NCBI RefSeq assembly: GCF_963676685.1
Contig: NC_092346.1
Coordinates: 28,967,133-29,031,132, forward strand
Direction: 5' to 3'
DNA: 64,000 nucleotides
From: Mytilus edulis
Taxonomy: Eukaryota > Mollusca > Bivalvia > Mytilida > Mytilidae
Below are positions 1 to 19,663 of the stretch, piece after piece; positions within the stretch are counted from its first letter, which is position 1, and every line of letters starts with the position of its first letter. The notes under the pieces were generated by a model, which made no database searches, was not told the origin of the DNA, and saw only the letters and a program-made list of their open reading frames with translations. Both the position numbers and the translations under genes were made by a program.

Positions 1-682
1 TGCCCAGACAAAAATGGATTAAAGAATCTTACACATAAACTTCATGGTGATATTTTAGAATCATCAGACTATTCAAAATTTACAGATCGCGCCATTTTAA
101 CAACAACAAATGATGATGTAGACACAATTAATACAATGGTCATTGACATGTTTCCTTCAACTATTAGTAAAACCTATCTCAGTGCTGATACTGTTGAAGA
201 TGAATCTACTGGATATTTGTATCCTACAGAATTCCTCAACACTATTACACCCTCTGGAACACCACCACATAAATTGACTTAAAAAAAAACATGCACCAAT
301 TATGCTTTTACGTAACCTAAACCCAGCTGCAGGACTTCTTAATGGGACTAGACTTTCTGTTCTAAATCTTGGAACTCGCCTTATCGAGACAAAAATCCTG
401 ACTGGTACGCATGCAGGAGACACTGTCTTCCTTCCAAGAATCACCATAATCCCATCAGATGCAGGACTTCCATTCAATCTAAAACGACGTCAGTTCCCTA
501 TTAGGCCAGCATTCTCCATTACAATTAACAAAGCTCAAGGACAAACTTTAGGACAAATAGGACTAGATCTAACAAAACCTGTTTTCTCTCATGGCCAGCT
601 CTATGTTGCATTTTCAAGAGTTAGAGACTTTAATTCAATATCCATTTTACCTGCTGCTGATTCTCTGTTTGATGGACAATAA
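1..682 (+). pseudogene. Helitron PIF1-type helicase, C-terminal part (frameshifted)
   Basis: This is the 3' end of the Rep/helicase ORF of an autonomous Helitron; the 5' part lies off the left edge. The first frame reads from base 1 to a TAA at 280-282 and includes LTTTNDDVDTIN, the start of the C-terminal RecA-like half. The reading continues in another frame to the TAA at 680-682, with NPAAGLLNGTRL, FSITINKAQGQTLG (helicase motif V region) and HGQLYVAFSRVRDF (motif VI). The frame changes at the A9 run at 281-289, a one-base indel in a homopolymer, so this is either a decayed copy or a sequencing error. The family identity is from recognition of PIF1-type helicase motifs; the Helitron assignment is inference supported by the 3' hairpin further on. 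Confidence 0.85.
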
Positions 683-1141
683 TATACAGACAACATAGTT
701 TATGAAGGCGTTATCCATCATTGACTACTCAATAAAAAAATTGTCATATTTCACATCTATTTTTTAAATGGAATTCACCTAATATTTTACGGATTTCATT
801 GTAAATATTGATTCATTTCAATACAGTCACAATTTCAGGCCATTGGCCTTCGTTGTCAGTTGTCACGTCAAATTAATTTCCGCAGTTTTTCCTCTTTTCC
901 ATCCTCATGCATTTTTCACATAAGAACACACTATTAATTCTTCAGAAACCTTCCATAGCCCACACATTTTTACATAATGAAGTTAATGACAAAACTTAAG
1001 TGAAAAAAATTCAAAACGTTATATTGATACCAGTTCATGTTTAAGATACTTTTGATACCTTCCTGTAATTATCCACTCTTAAAATCTTTTACAAAAAATC
1101 ATCTCACAACAGATTACATACTTTTAAGCAGGTTCTAAATT

Positions 1142-1157
1142 CCCGCGATTTCGCGGG
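1142..1157 (+). repeat. Candidate Helitron 3'-terminal hairpin
   Basis: A perfect GC-rich hairpin with 7-bp arms (CCCGCGA / TCGCGGG) and a TT loop stands in AT-rich DNA about 460 bp after the helicase stop. It is followed by TATGTTCTCGT then AT. Helitrons typically end with a GC-rich hairpin shortly before a CTRR end; here the candidate end is CTCGT, a departure from CTAGT. The 683-1141 stretch would be the element's 3' untranslated part. Confidence 0.5.
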
Positions 1158-1204
1158 TATGTTCTCGTATAATTTAAAGTTAGGAGATTTGTTTTTATTG
1201 CTAA

Positions 1205-1600
1205 TTAGACGATTCACCAGAGTCTATTTATCTGCCATTTTCCCGAGTATATGGCTTCATTATTGAGACTATTCTGAAGTCTTGTGTTAGTTTCAGCTAA
1301 TATTAATAAGTCATCTGCAAAAAGCAGACACTATGATTAATGTTAAACAGTGTCTTTCCTACCCCCATATTATAAAGTTTAAAAAAAAGAGCAGCTATTC
1401 ATACAGAGTCAAATGCCTATCTTAAATCTACAAAATAAGCAAACAATTTCTTTTTATTTATTTTCACGTAAATACTTATTTCTTTATAAATTTTAATATG
1501 AAAATGCTATCTGCAGTTTTGTGGTGTTCTATTAAACGAACCTACTTAAACTTAATAGGACATCTTTAATTATAGTAAGTCTATCATTAAAAGTGGCTAA
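1205..1600 (-). pseudogene. Degraded LINE reverse-transcriptase fragment
   Basis: Read on the minus strand, short conserved blocks follow one another in the order of a non-LTR reverse transcriptase, with many stops and a large deletion. They are a stretch resembling LNDRL, then an AFDSV-like block, then LLFADDLLILAE containing the catalytic FADD, then LQNSLN. The same blocks in the same order occur in the LINE at 55.1-56.8 kb, so this looks like an old, internally deleted copy of that family. No intact ORF remains. Confidence 0.55.
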
Positions 1601-2338
1601 GGATAAGATAAAACTTTTTTACTAAATTTTTAATCATAAATGGGTTAGAATATTGGAAAGAATAAATATATCTTGTTTATTATTTCATCTGGGACTACAA
1701 CTTTACCTAAGTTAAGTCTCTTTACAACTTTTTTGTTTTGAGAATAAATGGTTGATCTGTTTCTAAATTTGCTAAAATATTATTTTCTATATATTGTTAA
1801 GTTTTTTTTCTATTTCCCTTTGAAAAGTAGGATTAATTTAATATGGATTTCCTTGATCCATAAAGTGTTTGTCATTTGTCTTCTTCTTTTTATGTGCCAG
1901 GAATATCTTTCGTGTCGTCTGCTCCTTTCTTTATACTAACAACAAGCAAACAAACAAACCAACAAATATCTTATTTGTCAATCACGGCGTCCAAAATGAG
2001 CAGAATAATTACAATACAATTTTCAAACATAATGTAAGAGTAAATTATTTTTTTTTTATATTAAACAAAGTACATGTTATGATTAATTTTGATTTAATTG
2101 CTTAATATTATATATTAAAGTAAATGAAATAAGAAATTTGTAATAATTAAAATATATATGGTTTTATTATGTTCCTGTATTCTTTTTGGACCCTTTTCAT
2201 ATTTTTCGAAAGAGCAGCAAACAATTTGTTTAAATAAGTTTAAACAAATTTATTGATGTCATCCTGCACGGTCCATGTATAATCCTTTTTTGTCAAAGAT
2301 CTGAATCCTGAATAGCGCAAGCACAGAAATTTGTTTTA
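1601..2338. other. AT-rich gene-free DNA
   Basis: No coding signal is recognised. The only structure seen is a perfect 12-bp inverted repeat with a 4-nt spacer at 2223-2250 (AATTTGTTTAAA and its complement). Confidence 0.5.
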
Positions 2339-2950
2339 GGTAGCAATACACAGTTAGGAGTTTGGTTTCGCATTTTGGCTCCGGTGGATTTTTTATAGTG
2401 TAATAAAATTTATTTTTAGACAGCTGAGTACTAATTTAGACTTCACAGATGGTTTATAAGAACATCAAGATTATATTTTACATAATTTATGGGCTATTTT
2501 CTGTTTAGACTCTACGTATTTTCCTAGCTAGACCGACCATCGGTTTAGAAACATTTTTTTTCTACACGACGTTTTTGACGCAATCTTACGAAAAAATGAG
2601 ACGATACACATATGATTTTCATTGGATTAATTGAAAGATATATGTAAACAGTTTCTGTATTACTTCAAGCGATTGAAATTCTACTTTTAGCCAAATTTTG
2701 GGGAAATATGTGACATCTTTTCCCCCTTTTTTGCAATATTTTATAACAAATAAATGCAGATTGGTGCCATGGATACACCCATAAGAAATTATATTTTACC
2801 ATTTTATATACTGGATATGAAATCTTTAAAAGATCTGATTACATACATATATGACACAAACAGTAAGCTTGTTCTGCAAGAAAGCAATGAAAAGGGGATG
2901 GTAAAATTTATGAGGGCATATTGTAATATTTTTTACTGTTTATTGCTACC
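2339..2950 (-). mobile_element. PIF/Harbinger-like MITE, copy 1
   Basis: The ends are inverted repeats: GGTAGCAATACACAGTTAG at the left, and its degenerate complement ending GCTACC at the right. TTA flanks both sides, fitting a 3-bp TWA target duplication. The interior matches, in reverse orientation, two copies at 57.5-59.6 kb: all share a block around GCAGATTGGTGCCATGGATA, or its complement. No transposase ORF is present, so it is a non-autonomous element. Confidence 0.6.
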
Positions 2951-3415
2951 TTAAGCAACGTGTTTTTCACTCGAATTGGTTTTCACAGACTGTTGGCAAC
3001 GGTTAACATTTTGTCATGTAGAAATCACATGAATTGACTTGGGTATAGAAAGTTTCCCTTGGTCTTCTTCCGATTTGCAGTAGAGCTTTTGTCAAAGTGG
3101 GGCGTTCATTTGGTTATGCCGAATGTATAATAACCCCGTCCGGTCAGGATGGGAACTTCAAATCCGATGCCACGTAAAGAGAGAATGCCACGCTCTTGTT
3201 ACAACTCTCTTAGGGGTCTGATGTTGCCTTTTGTTTTGCAAGGTACAATTGATGTCCTCATCAAAGCTACATTCATTTTCCAGTGGAAGTCCAAATTTCC
3301 AGTCGTTTATCCCGATGCATTGTTAAGTAGTTTCTAAGAGAAGTAATTGTTGGTACGTACTTAATAAAACATGATCTTCTTGGTTAGAGGTAACAACAAT
3401 TTCGCCTTTAGGCTA

Positions 3416-3790
3416 TGGTGGATATTTCAAATAAGAAAGTTATTGTGCAATAAAATTCATTTTTAGAATATCAAGATAATTTTTTTACATGTTTTATGGG
3501 CAATTTTCTGTTTTACTGTCCGTATTTTCATAGCCAGACCGGCAATAGGTCCAAATAGTATTTTTTTCGCACGAAATTTTTGAAGCAATATTCTAAAAAA
3601 AATGAGACGAAAGACATATGATTTTTATTTGATCTTTGCATAGATATATGTAAACTATCACTCCAAGGGATTGAATTTCTACTTTTGGCGATTTTTTTTT
3701 AAATATGCCATATTTACCCCCCTTATTGTAATATTTTGTGGCAATTAAACGCAGATTGTTGCTATGGATACACCATAAAGACATTTTATT
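3416..3790 (-). repeat. Diverged internal part of the same MITE family
   Basis: The stretch around 3680-3790 resembles the interior of the MITE at 2339-2950 (a CCCCCTT tract followed by GCAGATTGTTGCTATGGATA), but I see no terminal inverted repeats. It is probably a truncated, older copy. Confidence 0.45.
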
Positions 3791-3846
3791 TTACCATTTT
3801 AACTACTGGAAATCAAATCTTTGGAACATACTGATTACATACATAT

Positions 3847-4112
3847 TGTGAATTCACATCACTATAAGACGTGTCACGGTACTTATCTATCCCAAATTAA
3901 TGTATTTGGTTTTGATGTTGTATTTGGTATTCTCATAGGATTTTGTCTAATGCTTAGTCCGTTTCTGTGTGTGTTACATTTTAATGTTGTGTCGTTGTTC
4001 TCCTCTTATATTTAATGCGTTTCCCTCAGTTTTAGTTTGTTACCCCGATTTTGTTTTTTGTCCATGGATTTACGAGTTTTGAACGGTATACTACTGTTGC
4101 CTTTATATGCAC
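3847..4112 (+). repeat. Dispersed repeat family C (LINE-tail-like)
   Basis: About 265 bp running from AATTCACATCACTATAAGAC to ACTACTGTTGCCTTTAT is repeated with high identity at 57.1-57.36 kb, where it follows a degraded LINE and a TA microsatellite. The position suggests the 3' tail of a retroelement, but no ORF is present here. Confidence 0.6.
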
Positions 4113-5136
4113 ATATATGATACAAACAGTAGGCTTACTTTGTAAGAAAGCAAGGAAAAGGGGAGGGTGACATTTATCAGTGGTATTTTAAAAAAAATAT
4201 CCCTAACTGTTTTTTTCTATCGAAGTAGAAGTGTTATTATCGAAACCAAAGACTTGTAAAATCTTTGGTTGTTCGTCGTATATGCAGACGTATTTGTACT
4301 ATGCTGAACTCAGCTTCTATCGCATTTATTTCATATTCGGTTCAATAATAAACTCATCATAGATACCAATATGTCAGTACATGTTTTTACAAAACATGTG
4401 TGTAATTTGGTATATACAATATAACTTATTAATAGAAATCAACAATAAGGACCAATAGTTTGTTTTGCTTGTTTATGTAGTTCAATACAATACTTAATGT
4501 TTTATAAATTGGCGTTGTTTTGTCGCTCATTCCATGTAAATTAAACTGAAATCCGTAAAAACATAGATATTTATTTTATGAGCTTTTGAAATGATATCTT
4601 TGACATTTAACCAGAATGATCTCCAGGCTTCCTAAAATCCCCTCTCCCCCTGCTGAACAGACATTTAATCCCAAAATGTTGATTTGGTTCCAGAATATGA
4701 TGAATACCATAGATCTAAAAATGGAAGTATCATATTGTCAATATTTTCAATATAATAAATACTTTCATGAATGCTTTATTTATTTCGTGCATCCAAAGCA
4801 GTTTTTGCATTAATCTCATATCATTGAGTCAAATTGAGTCATTTGAATAGGCAAATAAAACATATAATGTAAAGCAAAAGTAAACAAAAGGTGGAGTTGC
4901 AAATTGTAAAATTGTAGTCCTGAATAGCAAAGTTATATTTCCTTCAAATGATGTCAGAAATAATTGTGATTTCAAACTGGTTTCACCTCGGTTGACAATG
5001 ATTTCTCTGTGAAACAATCTGCTCTATCATCCTCTTTCTTTGTGATTTGAATATATATTGCTTTCAGACGTGCATAATTTTTAAGTTAACAGAAGTGGAA
5101 GGCAATATGTTAAGCTGTTTTGTTAACATTCTTACA
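4113..5136. other. Gene-free AT-rich DNA
   Basis: Only short ORFs without recognisable domains or splice context occur here. I see nothing supportable. Confidence 0.4.
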
Positions 5137-5430
5137 TGTTTAACCCCGCCACATTCTTAATGTCCCTGTCCATCGTCAGGAGCCTAAAGTTAAGTGGTTG
5201 TCGTTGGTTCATTTAAGTCATCTTTGTTTTTCGTATATTGTTTTGTTATGAATAAGCCGTCAGTTTTCTCAATTGAATTGTTTTATATTTTTCATGTCGG
5301 GGCCTTTTATAGCCGTTTTCTCATTGTTAAAGACCGTACGCTTGCCTATAATTGATAACAGTCATTTCATATGAACTTTGGTGGATAGTTGATTCATTGA
5401 CAATTATGCCACATATAACCTAATTTTTTT
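5137..5430 (-). repeat. Dispersed repeat family B copy
   Basis: This copy shares ordered blocks (ACCCCGCCACATTC, AAGTGGTTGTCGTTGG, GTTTTCTC..GAATTGTTTTA, GGGGCCTT, ACCGTACG, TATGCCACAT) with the better copy at 49.9-50.24 kb. The orientation is arbitrary. No coding capacity is recognised. Confidence 0.6.
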
Positions 5431-6253
5431 TTAAACAGCAACTTTAATCATTGAAATCTAAATGTTCTGCGCATATGATATAGACATATGGGGAAATAAA
5501 TCCTAAGTTCTTGTGAAAAATTCCTTTTGGTTTTAACATCTTTTGATATTTTAACTCGTGACTGAGTGAAACAAATTGAGGAGAAATAGTCCTGTACCGT
5601 TTGATAATAAAACTCCATGTCAAAAACAATAATCGCCTCGACAATTTTGTTTTTAACAATACGGTGATCAATCTTGGGAAGTATGGCATGCAGTCGGACG
5701 GGATATATGTCGGCATATAAAAATCTGATGTCAAGTTTGATATTGACAACTTACACGCGTCTGCTGTAGTTTTGGCAGTCTTTTGTTTAAAAAATATCAT
5801 AACATATTTAATTATATATGGCCATTGCTAATTTTCGCAACATTTAGAGAAAATGCATGTGTTCAAACGTAAAAATATGTGATCCACAATGTTTAATATG
5901 TATATTTTTTGCAGATGTTGTACAGAACAGATCTAGATGTTGATATGAAATAATTTGTACATGTGGCATATTTCTTCCCCTTTTTATGCTCTAACATACA
6001 TGTAGTTAGTGTACAATATGACGTCACTATGTGGAAGTTGTAGTGCAGGCTATCATCACCTTACTCATCTTTACGGTTTATAGAACCAGATATTAACATA
6101 TGATTTAATTTTGGATGTAACGCGTCTTCTGATTGGCTGACACTGTTTTGTCTATCAGCTCAGAGACATAATTTTGTCATGTGACCGTGATGTCATCAGA
6201 GTTTTTTCATGATTTACTCCGGCTTTAAATGAAATTTGAATTATATTATAAGG

Positions 6254-6475
6254 AATAGTTATCAAAGGTACCAGGATTATAATTTAGTACGCCAGACGTG
6301 CGTTTCGTCTACATAAGACTCATCAGTGACGCTCAAATCGAAATATTTATAAACCCAAACAAGTACAAAGTTAAAGAGCATTGAGGATCCAAAATTCCAA
6401 AAAGTTGTGCCAAATACGGCTAAGGTAATCTATGCCTGGGATAAGAAAATCCTTAGTTTTTCAAAAAGTATAACT
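6254..6475 (+). repeat. Dispersed repeat family A copy
   Basis: It begins GTTATCAAAGGTACCAGGAT and contains CGTTTCGTCTACATAAGAC, TCATCAGTGACGCTC, GAGCATTGAGGATCC and GTTGTGCCAAATACGGCTAA. The same series recurs near 9.1, 9.4, 49.3 and 63.7 kb. The fullest copies end with GGTGATACCCTCGGGGACG. It is non-coding. Confidence 0.75.
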
Positions 6476-7014
6476 ATACTATTTTTATGTCTTTTCGAAA
6501 TAAAATAAAAAAAGGAAAATAAAATAAAAAATGTGGTGCACGCTTTTAAAAGATAACACGCTATGCGGGTTATTGAGTGTGGACCACATTTTCTACGTTA
6601 TTTTTTCATAGAAAGATTAAATAATACAGTCATTTCTTAAAGGTAACCACATGAAGCCATGGCATAAGACTTTTTGGAAGAATAAAAGTACACACAATTC
6701 GACTTAATAACAAGGGAAAACGGTCAAGGAGGAAAGATAGATAACAACAGAGACTGTTAATAGAGTGAGCAGTGGTATTATTAAATAAATTCATTTTTAG
6801 GTATTTTGTTTTAAAAAAAATTGATATTGACCGAATACATATGTTTTCCGAAATATTTCCTGATATCTTCTTCATTCAGTCATGTGTGCTGTGACTAATT
6901 GCAATTTATTTCAATGATGTTTTGTCTAAACCGATTTTAAAAGAATAAGATGTCTGCTTAATATCACACGTATAATCGGTAGATATATAATGAACAACAA
7001 ACCAATATTTTGCA

Positions 7015-7024
7015 TTTATTTATT
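7015..7024 (-). promoter_or_regulatory. Poly(A) signal of the first fibrinogen-related gene
   Basis: On the minus strand this reads AATAAATAAA, starting only about 18 nt past the stop codon. The paralogue has an AATAAA at the equivalent place (51701-51706). The 3' UTR would be very short. Confidence 0.6.
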
Positions 7025-7041
7025 GATAGTATCACTCGCAA

Positions 7042-14060
<7,019 letters not shown>

Positions 14061-16184
14061 CGTAGACGCTTTTCATAAAATGCATGACATGTGAGATGGC
14101 CGATACGAAGTGTTTAATATACGAAGAATGATTAGCGTGGTGAATCTTATTTTGGTATTATTTTCATTTTAATGACTTTTTTGTGTTTTTATCTATTATT
14201 AAGACGTATATATAAAATGCCATTGCGGTAAGGTCAATAAAGTCTGAAAAAAACCCAAACTAGTTTGTAATATCAAAATAAGCATTCAAATAACTTTAAG
14301 TACATCTAGCAGTAGACGCATATAAAAGTGGAATCTAGACATGATCTTAGTATGTAAAGAAATGCAGAGCATTCGATACGACTAAGAAATAAATACTCAC
14401 AAAGCTGCATTTTATACTTGTCCATAAACCAGGTTTTGCGGAGGTTATATATAGATATGATAATGTTTTTAAGTAAACTTGCAACTTCAATTTCATGAGG
14501 CATTAATTAATTCAAGAGATGTAAAAAACATATGAAAAAATGACCTAAGCCCCATTACTCTGGATGACTAATCTGCAAACGGTCAAAATCAAAAAGGCTG
14601 TCTTATTGTGTGATTTGAAAATGACAAAATTTCATTTGTATTTTTAGGTACAAACTGGTACTGTTAATCAGTAAAATATTAAGACAACGTTTATGTCTGA
14701 TTGTATAAAAAGTTAAATATATAAATAATATTCATAGATACCAATTTCTCATCCAAAATTTAAAATTCAGAAACAAGAAATCTTTTCTTTTCCGTCTAAA
14801 AACGTATATGAAAGGTAGTAACAAATAACCTGATCTACCGGCTCCAGACATTGGACAAAATGGTGGGGTTAAACGTGTTTGTGAGCCCTTAACCATCTCC
14901 TTGACTGGGACAATGGAATTGGGGAATATGATCAAAGAGCAGACAAACTGTTATCACAGAGATATGTCTCGCTTTTTTGTAATTTCGATAATGCAAATTG
15001 TAAGATTTGAAATATTCAAATTTTAAATATAAGTTAATTATTTATTAATTGTTTAACTAAGGTATTCATTTATTCTTGTAAGAATACGAAACACAGTTTT
15101 TACTATTTAATTATGAAAGCGCTAATGTAACGTTGCGCTCTTTTGAACAACACATTTTCCCGTTTCTGTTTTATGACGTTACGCCTTTGACGTGCGCTTC
15201 GTCGTCTAGACTTTATTTGATTACATACGGATGCACATTGTTTTTTATTAAAGAGATTATAGTTGAGAATTGTACGAATCACATAAAGTTTAATTTGCAC
15301 CATGTATCTTTTTTTTTTTAATGTGAATATTCACATGTATCTTATAATAATTTATGTATTTTTACTTATGTGAAATTATTCTTTAAATTTGTAGAGAATC
15401 GATTGTTAGCGACCATATGATTTTATGAATAAAAGATAGATACATGGTGCAAATTAACTCGCATACTCATCTCTTCGCCCTTAAGGTAAGTCATTTGAAT
15501 ACCACCGCGCATAAAACTTGCGCAACTACGATCCGAAGACTGTCAGATATGTTGAAATATTATTTCGGGATTAATTTATGAAAATGGGTTTTTCACTATT
15601 AAAGAGGTAATTTATTTATTAATAAATGATCAAAAACTCAATCATTATTTTATAAAGATCCTTTTCCGACGAATTTCATAATTACGACTTTGTACCGGAA
15701 ACTCGAAATTCTTCAGCGTCATTCAGCCGTAAAGATGTAAATATCAACACTGCAACGCTTTAAAATGGTATTTTTGAAATGTAAAAAGGGTAAATTTTCC
15801 ACAAACAAATTAATCAACAAATCTTCGACATTTAAAAAAATCAGGCATCAAAAAAATCAGTGTAATTCAAATTTGGCATCTGGAATAAGAGAGCACGATT
15901 ACCTTTACCTATCCTGTATTTGCTACCTCTGTCAGATGAACCACTGTCATTGTTGTCCTTTGTCAGTGTGAATTAAACTATTTAAAATCCATGAATTGTC
16001 ACTTCATATTGTATATACATACACGGTCACAATAACAACGGTGCACTGATAAAATCGGTTAGTTAAAAATATATTGAACCAATACTTTGTACACTGTACA
16101 TATCCCACCAACAATTTATCTACACAGTTACAGTTCTCATTTCTAATTATCATTTATATTTCCATGTCACAGGCATTTCGTTCA
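14061..16184. other. Intergenic region upstream of FREP gene 1
   Basis: No gene is recognised. A TATATATAAA tract at about 14208-14217 lies some 150 bp upstream of the FREP start codon and might serve as an AT-rich promoter element, but evidence is weak. An inverted repeat pairs TTTGCACCATGTATC (about 15294-15308) with its complement (about 15441-15455). A TGTGAATATTCACA palindrome lies between the arms. The 3' untranslated end of the neighbouring LINE probably runs into this stretch from the right. Confidence 0.4.
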
Positions 16185-18560
16185 CTATTCTAACATTGAT
16201 GAACGCTTTTGATGTAGGCTAAAGCATAGTCCAGCACTGATTTTCTCAATGTGAACGTGTTGTTGATTTGTTAAGAAATGAAACTTCGAACAGTCAATAA
16301 TTAATTGTAGCAAGTTGTTATTACTCTGAAATAATTCATCAAATAGAATTCCACTAGCAATGTCTTTAATATAACATCTGAGCTTGTCGATGAATGGAGA
16401 CCTAACTTCCTCCAATACTTTGCACTTGATTATAAAGTGTTCACGATCTTCAGGTTCATGCTTACATAGTTGACAAATTGGACTCACGGATTGCCTGCTA
16501 AATTTAGCTCTGTCTTGTTGAAGTGTGTATGTTCCACAAGCGAGTTTGGATTTTATGTTACAACGTTTGACAGCAAATGGCTCAGCCCCCCCCCCCCCCG
16601 CCCCCCCCGCTAAACCAAATGTTATGAGTTTTTCCAATAATTGTATCCTCAATATTAAGTAATTTTAGAGTTGATTTTTCTTTTGCGTCAGTTTTTAGTT
16701 TGTCCAGCCAGAAAAAATTAACAACTTTCGATACCAGTTTTTTCCATTTATATTTACATGGAGGATTGACTAATAACTCGTGAGGAGATGGTAGTTTATA
16801 TTTGTCAGCAAGCTCAACAATTCTTATAAACCAACTCTTAGAGTCCTTGCTTTTGATAGCTAATTGTCTATTGGCAATATTATATTCAACAGAGTTTTTG
16901 TTCGCAACAATGTTTCTAAAAGTACATAACATTCGCTTATGAACAACAGCTTCAATTGGGATCTGACCTAGTAGCAATAGAGTACCAGTATTAGCAGTTC
17001 TTTCTGGCAGGTGCTGTATTTGCTTCATGAGTTTAATGAAATAAGTACTCAGGTTTTTAATATCTTTTGCTGACAGACAAATCACATCCAATCCATACAA
17101 TAACCTTGGGATTACATAACAGTTAATGAGATGAAGAGATACTTTTGGATTTATACCATTAAGGCCATGGAGGCCTCCACCCATTAGAGCATAGACAGTT
17201 TTGCGTGCAGTTTGAATTCTGTCGGGTACAACTTCTTTTGTGCCAATTTTTGATCCATTATCTCGTTTAATTCCCAGATGAGTTGCTGTATCCGGAGTTT
17301 TTAGAGTTTGACCATTGATATTCCAGCTGTGAGTTTCATTGTTTTTTCTTTGAAGAACACATGATTTTTGACTACTGATAATGTATCTTTGTTTATTTGC
17401 ATGAAACATTTGGATATCGAGCATAGATTGTAATTCAAACGGATCATTAGAGACGAGGGTCACATCATCTGCTACCGTTGGGACTCCACAGTAAACTGAG
17501 CCTATACGTGCACCTAGTTGTTCAGTTTCATAAATTTTTAATAAAGAGTTAATAAATATTTTGTATGCAGCAGGGGACCATACACCTCCCTGTCTAACCC
17601 CTTGCAATTCTGGAAAAGTATGTGAAAATTGATCCTTGCCACTTGATTTTTGTTTGAACGTTGTTGTACCATTCTTTAAAAAGTAGCCAGTTATCACCCA
17701 CTATATTGCATTTAAACATTTCTCTAAACAGTCCGTCATGCCAAACTATATCGAATGCTTTTTGTGCGTCTGTTAAGGCAAAAAATATGTTTCTGTTGTT
17801 TTCAATAGCCTCAATAAATAGTTCTGTCAAAATTAATCCAGCTATCGCAGGGCACTCTCCTTCCGTAAATCCTTTTTGTAAAATACTTTGGATTTTACTA
17901 ATAGTTTTGCTGTTTCTAGATAAATGTAGTTTTTCTATCATTTTTCCTATAGGATTGGTTACAGTGATCTTTCTGTAAGAGTTAGGATTGTCTATTGGTT
18001 TACCTCCACTTTTAAATATTGGACAAGCTATGCCATTCTTGGGAACAGTTGGAATGTGTATATTTTGAAATATAAAGTTCACAAGGATTGTAAGTATGGA
18101 TATAAGATTTTGACCTCCATGTTTAAGGTGTTCGCGAGTTACTCTTGTCTCATCGGGAGATTTTCCATTTTTAAATGAGAATATGCATTTCGATACTTCA
18201 TCTTCATTTACCCTCTGAAGTGGGTCTCTATTTGTAGAATAAATCTCATGCAATAAACAATTGTCATTTTCAACACGGGTCTTATATTCATTATCAAAAC
18301 ATGGGTTATTAACTGGGGTGGAAAGATCTTCAAAATAATCAGCCCAAGTTTCCAAAATATCTTCATCACAATCTGCAACATTGTCATTATATTTTAAAAT
18401 TGAGGTAGACGAGGATCCTTGTCTTCTTTGTTGTTTTACCAATGTGTAAAATTGTTTATCATTTGTTTCACTTAGTGTCATTATTTCTGCCATTTTATTT
18501 TGACGCTTATTTGCTTCATGCCTCCTCTGGACAGAACGTAGATTTTTTCTTTATTGATCT
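16185..18560 (-). pseudogene. LINE ORF2, reverse transcriptase and CCHC tail (three frameshifts)
   Basis: RT blocks in order: NGKSPDETRVTREHLKHGG, GIACPIFKSGGKPIDNPNSY, DAQKAFDIVWHDGLF, ELQGVRQGGVWSP and the catalytic VADDVTL in place of the usual YADD. A final CQLCKHEPEDREHFIIKC zinc knuckle follows. The frame shifts near 18540-18560 (A-rich run), between about 17594 and 17640, and at a G/C homopolymer at 16586-16610. The domain would reverse-transcribe element RNA at the nicked target; this copy cannot make it in one piece. Confidence 0.8.
16586..16610 (-). repeat. Poly(G) tract inside LINE ORF2
   Basis: On the plus strand this is a run of C interrupted by single G bases. In both overlapping frames it is read as a run of glycines, which no reverse transcriptase has at this place. 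It marks a frame change and looks like a simple-sequence insertion or an assembly problem. Confidence 0.7.
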
Positions 18561-18662
18561 CATTTTTCTAAAATTTTCACTGTTCCTGTTTTTATTATCC
18601 TCCATTTTCCATTTCCAATGATAGAAATTTGCATCTTTAGCAAGATTTGACATTTGAGGCGT

Positions 18663-19640
18663 TCATTTTCGTTTCCTTTTAACAGACTTGTTTTTCCTTG
18701 GCTGTAGTTTTTCTGCTGTTGAAACTATTGTGTTACATATAGATGACATAAATGAGTTTATATTATTCACTGTTAAAGTTTCAGATTCATTTATCTTCTT
18801 TTTCTTCTCAATGTCAACCAATTTCTCATACTCAGAAGTATCCATTTTGTTCCTTTTAATTCTATGAACATGTACTTTTTCATTTAGTGCCTTAACAGCC
18901 TGCATATCTCTATGTATTAGTATCATTACAGGGTCATGACAGGATGTATTAAGAGGTTCTCTCTGAAATGTTATGTAAAGTTCCACAATCTCGTTGTTTT
19001 CTATAAAATAATCAATTTGGGATTCATCCCTATTGTTAAAATGATAAAAAGTATTTTGTACAGGACACATAGCTGGTACTTTCAATTTATTTTCAAGTAG
19101 AAAATTTTTAAAGTCATTATCTTTAACATTTATAGAACTACGATGTAAGGACGCGTTTACATCTCCTCCAATCAATATATCACATGATTGTCTATATTTT
19201 AAAATAATTTCAACTAGCTCATCAAGTACAGCTATGTAGTCATCTCTCGTAATCTTGTTTCCACGAGTTGGTAAATATACACAAATTAAAATAACAGGCT
19301 TTGCTGAGTTTATTCGGATAGCTATTACTCTATTTCCACCATCGTTTAATTTTTCCACACAATTTGCAATGTCTTTTTTGTAGCAAATGGCTACCACAGC
19401 GGGTCCACGTTTACGTTCAAGTGGGTCCATAATAATTTCATCATCATAGCATTTTATGTGACTTATAAAATTTAAATTGTCCATAAAGTCTTCAATTTTA
19501 TTCTTTTCCCAACTATGTACCCAGTGCTCTTGCATAAAAATAATGTCGGCTCTTTTAGACAAGTTTTCTAAATATAGTTTGTTTGATGTAAATCCTTCAA
19601 TGTTAAAAGATAAAATAGTAATTGGCTTTTTGTTGTGGCC
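18663..19640 (-). pseudogene. LINE ORF2, endonuclease part (nonsense mutation)
   Basis: The reading frame opens with KPITILSFNIEGFTSNKLYL and runs through FMQEHW, GGDVNASL, SQIDYF and SCHDPV, the metal-binding and catalytic motifs of APE-type endonucleases that nick target DNA. The first Met in this frame is at 19562, inside the domain. The open frame continues upstream to the end of ORF1 without an AUG. A TGA at 18663-18665 interrupts the frame just after KRKRK, and the same frame then continues TPQMSNLAKDANFYHWKWK, so it is a point nonsense change. Confidence 0.8.
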
Positions 19641-19663
19641 TTTTAAATCATGGCTTTCACAAG

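Noticed and set aside
5444-5800. 118-codon minus-strand ORF
   Set aside because: No domain, no splice context, composition like random AT-rich DNA.
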